This document shows, one piece after another, positions 13,024-22,453 of a stretch of DNA of 64,000 nt. The notes below the pieces were generated by a model. The model was given only the letters and a program-made list of their open reading frames with translations, did no database searches and was not told the DNA's origin. The stretch is from Diplosphaera chodatii (Eukaryota; Chlorophyta; Trebouxiophyceae; Prasiolales; Stichococcaceae). Where the stretch lies: contig JAALGY010000019.1 of the NCBI GenBank assembly GCA_032358165.1, forward strand, positions 1,054,001 through 1,118,000, given 5' to 3'. The position numbers and the translations under genes are program-made. The first letter of the stretch is position 1; each line of letters opens with the position of its first letter.

Positions 13024-14044
13024 CTAGGACACGCCCAGGAGCTCCACATCAAAGTGCAATGTGGCGTTTGGGGGGATCACACTGCAATATCAGTGTTGAG
13101 TCGGGTCAAGCGTCTGGTGGCACAGACATACGAAGGACCATTGTGCATGCGCATACGCATGCGCATGCATGGTGTTCAGACGCCGCTGGATTAAGCGTGT
13201 GCTGCAGGACTTCCTACAGCAGGCACCGAGCAGCACAGCATGCAACTCACCCGCCGGCGCCGGCTGCTCCGTATGCAAAGCTGCATATCCACGAAGCCAC
13301 GACTCAGATCACATGGCCTTTGACTGCAGGCAGACCCTGGCACCAGTTGTATAGGAAGCAGGCTTGCAGAGCAGTAACTATGCGACTGGTTTAGGGCCAG
13401 TCCCTGCTCGAGGTGCGATCCCAGTTGAGTGTCTCACTCTGGGGGGCAGATGACATTAGCACGCTGGCCGACGGACATCTGTGAAACGCCCTGATCCCAA
13501 CCCTTGATCACCTGGCCTGTATGTTGCATTGTACGTCGTGTTACGAGGCTCTGCACCTACACAAAGTATCTGGCGGCAACCTGCTGATGACACGCCGATG
13601 CCCCTGTGCAGACAAGACCCATGACGCACCCATGCCAATGCGGAATTCAAAAGGCTGTCCCCGATCGCGGGAGCTATCGAACTTCTTGCCGTCTGGGAAC
13701 GTGCCGGTGTAGTGCACCTTCACCTGCAGGTTGCCATCCCAATCGTGAGATGCAGCATGCCGAGACATGCGTTGCGGCAGCGGACAAGACCAGCATCAGC
13801 TTTGAACAGACAATCTGCTCACCGTCTGGCCCTTCTTGGGGAAGGTCTTGCCGTCGCCGTCCTTGACAGTCTGCGGCAGACAGGTAGATCAGTGTTCAGC
13901 GGCCATCGTATTGGAAGCTTTCCAATGCATCTGCATGCTCATGCATGCATCTCACAAACGCGTGCGGTATGGCTCCAAGGCATTGGGGGTGCGACGAGGA
14001 TGCGGGCAGGATGCGGGCCTCACGTTAATCTGCAGGCCCGACAT
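13024..14044 (-). CDS. FKBP12-type peptidyl-prolyl cis-trans isomerase, 6 exons
   Basis: Small single-domain FK506-binding rotamase. Exons on the minus strand: 14044-14024, 13870-13823, 13723-13630, 13516-13438, 13280-13251, 13081-13024; all phases close and give 109 residues, the usual FKBP12 length. The first exon codes just MSGLQIN. Conserved core follows: [75 protein letters not shown]. These supply the active-site Tyr, Phe, Asp, Val-Ile and Trp positions of the family, so it should be active and possibly FK506/rapamycin sensitive. There is no targeting extension, suggesting cytosol. Exon 5 (30 nt) and exon 1 (21 nt) are unusually short. Its 5' side faces the 3' end of the Rab3GAP2-like gene on the same strand. 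Confidence 0.95.
13142..13171. repeat. 30-nt alternating purine-pyrimidine tract
   Basis: A run of strictly alternating pyrimidine and purine made of GC, AC and AT steps (core GCATGCGCATACGCATGCGC) lies within the last intron of the FKBP gene (intron 13250-13082). Such tracts can form left-handed DNA or short hairpins. Whether it does anything here is unknown. Confidence 0.6.
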
Positions 14045-14582
14045 CCTGATCGGCGTGAACTTGCGTGCCCGCGACTTGGCTGTCCTGCTGAGGGTAGGAG
14101 CACAAACGACTCTGTTGCCGGCGAAGCTGAGTGCAGTGCGCATTTTGCGTGCGAATACCTGACGTGCAGCGCGGTGCAGTGCCCAGTCGGGCCAGCTCGT
14201 CAGGGCTTTGGCAAGGGGCAGAGGAAGCTTGTCTCCTTAGGGTTCTACAGCTTCCACCAACAGCTGCCGAGATACGCTGTGTATGCAGGGCATGCAGAGA
14301 TGCAGTCCAGCTTCAACTCCAGCACCTTACTTGTGACACACAATCGGCAAGTCAAAACCAACGACCGATGCAGAAGCAGGTGCGCCGCATGCTATGACGC
14401 CAGCCGCAGAGAACGCCTGCGCAAAGTAAGGAGGGAGCTTTTGCTGACAATGTGGGTGTCCAACACCCACAGTCACAAGCATGCAAGCATCACAAGCATC
14501 CGGTCAACAACAAACATACCTGTGATGGCTGCGGGGATGCTAGCATTGGTCCGCATCCATTGCATGCTGGTACTTTGATGCG
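14045..14582. other. Spacer between FKBP start and Rab3GAP2-like stop
   Basis: About 540 bases holding the FKBP promoter and the 3' UTR of the upstream minus-strand gene. I looked here for further exons of the Rab3GAP2-like gene (its expected C-terminal domain) and found none with recognisable sequence or clear splice sites. No RNA gene or repeat was seen. Confidence 0.35.
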
Positions 14583-17252
14583 TCAAGGGCCACCTCCAAG
14601 CTGGTGCCGAATGGATGTGGCTCTGCCGGTGTCGAAGTCCAACAGCAGACAGTCCGAAGGGCCAGCCATAATGCCGCTTGGGCCCAGTGGCGGCGATGGC
14701 TGCAGCAGCCTGCTCACCATATGAGTGCTCAGTGCGCATGCACTGTGTTAGCGAACCGCATAGGCAAGGACCATGTAGTGCGCATTTACCCACATGTAGC
14801 CGCACCTGCAATTGGCGCCACACTGCAGTGTGTGAAGCACCGGCCCATGGCGAGTGGCATACACATCACATACCCCCTTGCGCGGCGCATAGATCACCAG
14901 GCACACCTGCAGTGCGAGGGCGTTATGGGCTGCCAAGGATGGCGACCACCATGTCAACTCCAATCACAACATTTCCGCCAAGTCGGCCGAGGCAGATCAC
15001 GATCATACTTCACTTCAGCCTGGGCAATCCCCATCCCAGCAACACCGCCAGCGTACCACACCTGCGTCTCTACTGGCTCTGCTGACTGGTCCTGCTTTGC
15101 CCGCTTTGCGCTGCGGGTGGCTGCTGGGCTGCTGCGATCGGCGTCATCTGCTGCTTCATCGCCGACTGAGGTCGCACCGTCAGCCAGATCCTGCTGCAGT
15201 GGAAGCATGACCCAGGCGCATTGCGCGTCTCTGTATCCCTGCAGATGAACACTTACACATAGGGGATACTGACCCACATCAACACTCTGGTGCGGTCACC
15301 ACTGATGGCGGTCGTAAACAGTTGTGAGCATGTCACGAGTACGTCGTCACCTTCCATAGGCAAACAACCGCCATGCTGGCCACGTCCAGGAGCATCACAC
15401 GCCCCAGCGTGTCTGTAGCTGCTGCCATGGCACCCCTGTTGCAACAAGCAGTCAAGCATTTGGCATTGGACAGTGTGCGGCTGCTCTCACACAGCATTGC
15501 TGTGCCAAACTGTCAGACAGTAGGCCTCAGCACCGCATGATGCAGCCTGCTACCTCGGTGCCAGCTTAAGGGAGGTGAGCACGCGCGTCTTGTCGTCCCG
15601 CAGCTCAGCCGCAAGCGCTGCCGGCTCAGCCGGCTGCAGCTTCACCTCCTTTGCACGACGCATTGGACTGCACGCCAGTATTGTGTTCAGACTTGGCTTG
15701 CTGCAACATCCGCTTGTCGGGGCGCGTACTGATGTTGGATGCCGCACCTCGAGAACACGGCTCATGCTGATGCCAGCGCTACTTCTTTTACCATGCAGAT
15801 CACCTGGGGATCCAGCCCTTGAGGGACAGTGCAAGGTCGGACACCATGGCGATGGCGCCCTTCTGTGTGTGCTCCTTAACCTGCACTCGGGCATGGACCA
15901 CACGCCGTGGGCAGCCTTCGACTTCTCCCCATGCCCAATTGGATGCAGGTCACATTCTAGCTGTACATTTACGTACACTGAGCGATCTACAGACCGGTCA
16001 ACAGCCAGTCTGACCTCAAAGGCAGCAATGGGCGGGTTTGACCCCACAGTAGCAATGGTCAGCTTGGCGGCTGTATAGTTGCCCTTCATAAGCGCCTGCA
16101 GCGATGGCGGCCGAGTGCCAATGCACACGCCATCCACCCTTGGCCCTGATGATGAGAAGGATGTGAGTTGAGCATGTGTGAACGTAGACAGCTACCGACC
16201 TGTGAGAACAGGATATCAGAGGGGTTGACATCTGGTGTCATGGACGTGATGCAAGCACAGCAGGCAGAGCCATGTGTTGAGCTTGAGCATGCTTGCTCTA
16301 CGGGACCCAACACCGAGGCCTACCTGCAGCCTTGAGATTCCACTTGGCAAATCCGAGCGGATCCAGGCGCTCAGGGTCGGACCAGCTTTGGCGCTGCAGC
16401 CGCACAACAGACCAGATCTCCAGTCCGGACACACGTGCTGCCGCATCTGCAAACATGACAGTTACATCGCTGGCCTCGTCTGCTGGGTTGACACCCATGC
16501 CGCTGGCCCTGCAAAGCATGTAACATCCTCGACACGCGAGTTCCAGGAAGGATCGGCAGCGCATGTGCTCTGCATTGCATGATGGCACAGCAGTGCACGC
16601 ACAGCTGGCTTGCACCTGAGGCGAATGGCTAGAACCGGCAGCGTGTGCAGCTGCTGTCGGTGCAGCAGCGTGCCGTCGCCCAAATGCAGCTGCAACCAGC
16701 CGCCCGAGGTGCCCACCACCAGGCATGCATCATCAGTGCCACCTGCATGCGGCACACACTTTCAGCAGCTCCTGCGCCCGATATGCATGGTTAGACCACT
16801 ATCAATTAACCGTAAACCTCAGCACAATGTCCGAAGAAGGGTTGGGTACCACCTTGAAACGATGACCACGCCAGCGCTGTCACCCGCTCCGCTGGTGCGC
16901 ACACTGTCGCTGAAAGCAGGCGCACGAACTGATTTGTGCCGACTGCACCCTGACCGCCTGCCCTATAGATGACCAAGTGCTGCCGGCCTCCGACCGCCAG
17001 CAACACCCTGCGATGTTGCATTATCGCGTTCGCACTGACGTAGCTCGACTGATCCACACCGACCCTTGATTGCCAGCGTATGACTACGCGAGAACCCGTG
17101 GGTGATACATCACTGTTGCCATTACCGCACCCGGAGCAGTCCAGTGCCAGGAGGAAATGGTCATCTGACCATCCACTCGGCGTCGCGGTGCTGACCTCTG
17201 ACGTCGGGATCTGCAGCGCTTCAGCAAGCGCTGTGCGGTTCAACGCCATCAA
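14583..17252 (-). CDS. Rab3 GTPase-activating protein regulatory-subunit-like protein (N-terminal domain only)
   Basis: Resembles the N-terminal domain of RAB3GAP2, the non-catalytic partner of the Rab3/Rab18 GAP-GEF complex at the ER and endomembranes. Exon 1 17252-16853 starts MMALNRTALAEAL; exon 2 16742-16616 carries CLVVGTSGGWLQLHLGDG. Later landmarks: GFAKWNLKAAG (near 16350), DVNPSDILFSQ (16220), KLTIATVGSNPPIAAFE (16060), HTQKGAIAMVSDLALSLKGW (15850), AAATDTLGRVMLLDVAS (15400), GYRDAQCAWV (15230), LVIYAPRKGVCDVYATRHGP (14910), DCLLLDFDTGRA (14640), then a TGA at 14585-14583. These follow the order of the animal protein. The product is roughly 500-600 residues against about 1,400 in humans, so the C-terminal domain is missing. 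Borders of middle exons, notably near 16600, are approximate. Confidence 0.82.
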
Positions 17253-17805
17253 CTCATACGAAGAAGTGCATGGTCTGGACTGTGCTTGTCTGGGCGGTCA
17301 CATGTGGTGATCCGATGTGAGGTTGAACATTTGGGCTCTAGGCGATTCGGCAGCCAACCTCGGCTGTACGCTCACACTCTGCGAAGGCCCTGTTGTTTGA
17401 AATTGCTTGTACTCTGAGAGTACGCGTTGCTCAGTGGGACCAAACCGATACTGCAGAGGCGGGACTGTGTCCACTTGTGTGATGTGTGTGTCGTACGTTG
17501 GATGCAGGATGCAGCAGACCTGACGTCGGCAGACAATTGCTACCCAGTACTCGACGAGTTCCTGATGCCGACTGCTGCTGGGAACAATCAACGCAGTGTA
17601 AGCGCAGGCTTATGTACCAGCTTGCACGATCGCCTCATTACAGGGAGCTGCCAAGGACCACCAATGCCGGCAGCAGAAGTCAGAATAGGCTCTGTCTGAG
17701 CACAAATCAGCTATTCCTAGAATGCCACACAATTGCAGTCGCAGTGCTGCAGGTAGCGCCTGGACACGACATTGCGTCGCGGCACGTTCTTGCACCTTCC
17801 CCTCC
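17253..17805. other. Spacer between Rab3GAP2-like gene and phosphate carrier
   Basis: About 550 bases on the 5' side of the Rab3GAP2-like gene and the 3' side of the phosphate carrier. A 97-codon open frame on the minus strand (17591-17298) has no family signal and no clear link to exon 1, so I do not call it. An additional upstream 5' exon cannot be excluded. No RNA gene seen. Confidence 0.35.
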
Positions 17806-18957
17806 TCACATGCCTGCTTTGGACTTGGCCTCCTGCGCCTTGTCCTGAACGAAACCCTTCGCCTCCTGCAGCTTGTCCTCCAGGGCGGGCTCGTCGGCAG
17901 TGGGCGGCGGCGCTGAGCCAGTGGTCGGCAGGCCCACATACACCTTGTACGCATCATAAATGCCCCACTGCAGCCCCGTGAGCGTGCCAATCATGACAAT
18001 ACGCAAGGCCAGGCCTTGTGTGAACAGCTTTGCCCATCCCATATCGTTGACGATGCTGCCGATAGTTGAGCCCTTGATCGCATTCAGCTTTGACACGATG
18101 TTGTCAGCTGGCTGGGACACAACAGCGCAGAAGACGCCCGCAATGTAACCAGCAGCGAAGGAGACGCCCAGCTGCTCTGTTTTGTTGCACTCAGCCTTGG
18201 GCTTTGGCACCACATACTTGTACAGCGCCTGCACCACGTTCTCGAATGCACCAAACTTCATCATGGTGTATGGGATCTGGCGGCCCCACAGCGGCGTCAG
18301 CCCCTTGAACAGCCCGCCGACACCCTCCTGCTGCACGATCTTTGGCAGGCCATCACTCAAGCCATTTGCAAAGCCCGGCACCGTCTGCACCTTAACCTTT
18401 GTGGCCTCAAATGCGCACAGCCCGATGTCAGCGAAGAACTCTGCCGATGCAGACCCTGCCAGGAAGATGAGCGTCTGGTACTTGGCCGCGTTCTCAGGGC
18501 CCGCCATGACGGCATACTTGTGTTTGAAGTACTCGTACAGGCCGAACTTGCCGGCGCCCTGCACTGAGTAGCCGACCAGCGTAGGGAACCAGCCGCGAAC
18601 GAGACCCTTCAGGCCCTGCTCCTTGACCGTGACAGAAAAACCCCTTGGGATGGTGGGGTACTTGGTCGGGTCCGTCTGCATGTTGCACTTCACCACATCC
18701 AGCGGCGTAACTGCCGTGTGTGTCAGCCCGCAGCTGAGAATGCCACCGATGGTACACGCCCTGTAAAACTCCGGCGAGTACAGCTCGATCTTCTTCTTCT
18801 CCGCAGGCGCAGGAATCATGAAATGCTTGGCTGCCTGCGGCCGCTCCTGCACCACTGGGCTTGAGCTGAAGGAGGCTGTAGCCTGCTGCCCGAGCATGGT
18901 GGTGCTCAGGCCGGCTGGGCTGTAGAGGGACGAGGGGATCATGCCGAACAGCGACAT
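17806..18957 (-). CDS. Mitochondrial phosphate carrier, intronless
   Basis: Mitochondrial carrier family (SLC25A3/MPT3/PIC type): imports phosphate with a proton across the inner membrane for ATP synthesis. A single 383-codon frame with no introns, the only intact intronless gene here. Three repeat signatures: TPLDVVKCNMQ (about residues 84-94), the degenerate second repeat FEATKVKVQT, and QPADNIVSKLN in the third. RACTIGGILSCGLTH, GYSVQGAGKFGLYEYFKHKY and GRQIPYTMMKFGAFE match the family closely. The first 50 residues (MSLFGMIPSSLYSPAG onward) act as a leader or disordered segment. Beyond the last helix is a 36-residue tail rich in Ala, Glu and Lys that ordinary phosphate carriers lack. It is divergently placed against the CHY/RING gene. 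Confidence 0.95.
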   Translation of the reverse strand: MSLFGMIPSSLYSPAGLSTTMLGQQATASFSSSPVVQERPQAAKHFMIPAPAEKKKIELYSPEFYRACTIGGILSCGLTHTAVTPLDVVKCNMQTDPTKYPTIPRGFSVTVKEQGLKGLVRGWFPTLVGYSVQGAGKFGLYEYFKHKYAVMAGPENAAKYQTLIFLAGSASAEFFADIGLCAFEATKVKVQTVPGFANGLSDGLPKIVQQEGVGGLFKGLTPLWGRQIPYTMMKFGAFENVVQALYKYVVPKPKAECNKTEQLGVSFAAGYIAGVFCAVVSQPADNIVSKLNAIKGSTIGSIVNDMGWAKLFTQGLALRIVMIGTLTGLQWGIYDAYKVYVGLPTTGSAPPPTADEPALEDKLQEAKGFVQDKAQEAKSKAGM

Positions 18958-19506
18958 GATGGCTCAGCTGTCAGAAGCCCAAACTGCAGCTACGGCAGCC
19001 GCCGCCGGTGTGGTAAGCGCGAAGTGCGAGTTCGTGTGGTAAACCACTGGTTGGTCAAGGGGAACAGAAGTTCTATTCCCCTTGGTTGGTCATGGCGCTG
19101 CAGGGCGGTGGTCCGGCTTGAGCTTGGAATCGTGCCCCAGCTTTTCCACATGTTTGCCGCTTGTCAACCGGCCATTGTGTTTCGAGAGCTGCTTATCTGC
19201 CAATTGGGGACAGCGCAAGTTGTGGTCCAACTCTCGGCCTGCCATCGATATACGCTGTTGCTGAAGTTGGAAACCTACTCTGCACCGAAGGCAGTAGCGG
19301 GGTCAACGCAGGCCATGAGAAGAGCAAAGCGGGCTGACGCGCAGCCTGCATCCGCAGCCACGGTGCTTAGCCCTGACAGTGCGGGATCGCTGCTGTACTG
19401 TTTTGCATGCTGCCCAGTCCAAGAACATGTCACGAACTTGCAGCCCATTCGGAAGGCATGCAAATGATGTGCTCTGCAGAGTGCGTGGGAAGGAGTGTCG
19501 GCAAGC
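18958..19506. promoter_or_regulatory. Divergent promoter region, phosphate carrier and CHY/RING gene
   Basis: About 550 bases between two opposing starts. It contains a local imperfect repeat of the pattern CTTGGTTGGTC / GGTTGGTCAAGGGG around 19048-19090. No supported open frame and no RNA gene seen. Confidence 0.4.
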
Positions 19507-21478
19507 ATGGACGTCGCAGGACCAAACACAGCCGCTGCGCCTGCGGCAGACCATGCCACAGACCGCTCAGGCGTGGATGGCATGAGCGCATCACAGGCGT
19601 CTGTCGAGGCGTCATGGGCAGTTGCGGACCCACGTCGCCTGCAGCATGGCCAGGGCGAAAAGGTGGTTCCATGTGTGATACCAGCTGGTGATCAACGGCA
19701 GTGGTCCGCTACATGCTACATTTTCAGGTGCATGCATCACACGGGTGCGGGACGTTTTCACCTATGCACCTGTAACGACTGCAGGGTTGCAGCCATTACC
19801 GCCGGCGCTGCAAGATCGTTTCACCATGCTGTGGCGAGGTGTTTTGGTGTCGGCACTGCCACAACCAGGTCCACATGGAGGACGAGCCGGTGCGGTCCTT
19901 TCTGCTGCTGTCATGTTCTTCCATTGACCTGGAGATGCTGGCTTGGTGCACTCGTCATGCTAATGCTAGGTGGATGCCACAGTCTCGGAGCAGATTCACG
20001 AAGCTGATGCTTCACCATGCACTGGCTTCTGTAGGACCCCAAGCTGCGGCATGAGCTGGATCGGCGAGCGGTGCAGGAGGTGATCTGCGCCATGTGTGAC
20101 ACGCGGCAGCCCAAGGCGGAGCAGTGTCGCATCTGCGGCGTCGCATTTGGTGCGTTGCTGTTCGAAGCTTTGCGCTCACGCAGTGTGCACAATGAAGCTG
20201 CATTGCCAAGACTGCAAGTGCACCGCTGCATACCTCATTTCATACAGGCGACACCAGACAAATTTCTGGCGATGTGCACATAGACGTCTTGCAATGCAGG
20301 CGCGTACATGTGCCTGGAGTGCGCCTTTTTCGACGACGAGACGGAGAAGAAGCAGTTCCACTGCAGTTCATGTGGCATCTGCCGTGTTGGTGGCCGTGAG
20401 AAGTTTTTTCACTGCAACACCTGCGGCTGCTGCTATTCCCGGCAGCTGGAGGTGCGGATCCTGCCAAAGCACTGCAGACCCTGACACCTGGCAGGGACCA
20501 GGGCGGGGCAGCGTCCTGCCTTTTGTTTTGCGCATTGCAAGCTCTGCAGCGTGATGTTGATGCCTGCGTCACGCTGCTGTAGGACAACCACGTCTGTGTG
20601 GCGGACAGCATGCGGCAGAACTGCCCGGTGAGCCATCATGCTGCTGCATGTTTCCTGCCGAATCAGCTGTCCTGGGTTCCATTGCTGCTGATTCTTTCCC
20701 CAATCCGCCACCGCTGCCTCTTGTCAGTACACAAGCACTAGCATGAGACGGACGTTATTGAGCATCCTCAAGCGTGCAGGTGTGCTGCGAGTACCTGTTT
20801 GACAGCGTGCGGCCAACGGCGGTGCTTCCGTGTGGGCACACCATCCACTCCGCCTGCCTCAAGGAGCTGCAGCGCAACCGCACCTCCACCTGCCCCATCT
20901 GTCTCAAGTCGTACGGCAACATGGACAAGGTGCTGTATGAGACGCGCCGCATGCTGGCAGTGCTCCGCAGGTCGTTGACCGCAGCACATGGACATATGCA
21001 GTGTGTTTGATTCGGCACAGTGGACTCTGACAGTCGTCGCCAGCAGTTGCTTCGACCCCCTCATGGCAGTGGGGTTGTACTGAGCGTGCAGGTGTGGGAG
21101 CGATTGGATGAGGAGGTGGCGACAACACCCATGCCGCACGAATACCGCAACTGGCAGGTGCAGAGCGTTTATGCCCAGCCATGCTTGTGCTGCAGTGTTG
21201 CATCAGGATGACGCGGGGGGGACTGCCTCATCAGTGTAAGCCTGCCGTTGGTGACAGCAGCTGTCACGGTCGAGCAGGTGGAGCTGCTGTGCAACGACTG
21301 CCAGCATTCGTCACGGGTGCGGTTCCACATCGTGGGCCAGAAGTGCCCGGCGCCAGGCTGCGGCAGCTACAACACCCGCCGCGTCACCATCGTCCGCATC
21401 CCAGCCGATGCGCCTGTGGACGCGATCCCAGAGCTGCCGCCGCCCCAGCAGGCGGCTGCACCCCCGGCTGATGCCTGA
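19507..21478 (+). CDS. CHY zinc-finger and RING-finger E3 ubiquitin ligase (RCHY1/PIRH2/MIEL1 type), 8 exons
   Basis: Cytosolic or nuclear ubiquitin ligase; relatives degrade p53 (animals) or MYB factors (plants). Exons: 19507-19662, 19785-19889, 20035-20149, 20300-20451, 20583-20627, 20780-20929, 21092-21157, 21278-21478; 329 residues. After a 52-residue low-complexity start, the CHY finger runs from [16 protein letters not shown] through CAMCDTRQ. The CTCHY finger follows: [34 protein letters not shown]. The RING has [20 protein letters not shown] and CPICLKSY. The C-terminal rubredoxin-like ribbon has CNDCQHSS and [13 protein letters not shown], then a Pro/Ala-rich end. All zinc ligands I expect are present. 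Introns fall between fingers or inside linkers. Confidence 0.95.
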
Positions 21479-21992
21479 CGCCTGGCGCGCAACTCTACCT
21501 ACTGCGGCAACTGAGTGGACGCGCTGAGCAACTTACTGTGAGAGGCAATCAAGCAGTCACGGATGAGGTGCCACAGCATCGGCAGCTCTGTACATGCCCT
21601 TGCACAGCATGGCTATCAGCTGGCAGCATACTCAGCGGTTGGCCCAGCACCTGCACCGTTCTTATGCTTTGGAGCGAGTTGTCATGGCAGCATCCGCAGC
21701 GTTCAGCCGCCTGAGCCCCGAGTTCACGTGTCTCTAGTGTATAGCTCAGGACTAGAACCGAGTTACAACACCATTCACATGGCTTGCCTGGGTGATGTAA
21801 CAACACCATACACCGGCATAAAATGGGCTGAAAGCAATGCTGACCAACTTGCTTCAGCCGCCAAAAGAATGGTCGTAATCATGTTGCAGTTCCTGATCGG
21901 TGCTGCCAGGGCACCTGGTGCGATGACCAGCTGTGGTGATCATCAGCGCTGCAGCGGGACCTGTCCTGGCCCCATACCTGGAGGGTCGGCTG

Positions 21993-22439
21993 CTACCACA
22001 CTGCCTGCCACAGGCGATGCAGTTGCCTGAACAGAGCTGGGCTCGCCTGCAGCGCTGCTAGTAGCGCCGCTGGCATTGCCGTCAGCTGCTTCATGTTGCC
22101 TGATGTCGGAGGGCGCTTGGGCCCCGTCAACTGGCTGTTCCTGTGCTGGGCGTGGCTGTAAGCTGCCAACCCTGCCGTGCGGCCTTCTGGGCCTGCAGCA
22201 TCAAGGTTTGACTGCTTTGGCTGCCTGCAGAACGCATGGCCAATGAGGCTGAACGTCACACATCCTGCAAGCCGGGAATCGACTTGCCTGCCAGCTGCAA
22301 TGGCACGTCGCTGGTGCTCCAAGCCCAGCTGTGCAGTGGCCCGCAGCTGCGCCGTGTATGCCGCCCTGAGTTCGGCGATGCTCCTGCCGCTTGCTTCGAG
22401 GTTGGCAGCAAGATATGCCTGTGATGCAATTGGGTACAC
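21993..22439 (-). other. Open frame with coding-like N-terminal half, no ATG start; status unclear
   Basis: A 148-codon open frame just downstream of the OPR-RAP stop on the same strand. Its first 50 codons (ASQAYLAANLEASGRS and AQLGLEHQRRAIAAGRQ) look like a real amphipathic helix, but the frame opens with GTG, not ATG. An acceptor-like CAG inside could make it an exon, but there is no visible partner exon upstream apart from the OPR-RAP gene, which already has a stop at 22454. No family is recognised. The rest of 21479-22453 shows nothing I can support. Confidence 0.25.
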
Positions 22440-22453
22440 GCTTTGAGCACCGC

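Noticed and set aside
15550..16137. 195-codon minus-strand open frame as a separate gene
   Set aside because: It is read-through of two Rab3GAP2-like exons and the introns between them; conserved segments switch frame within it.
17298..17591. 97-codon frame upstream of the Rab3GAP2-like exon 1
   Set aside because: No splice phase or homology links it to the gene; kept only as a possible 5' exon.
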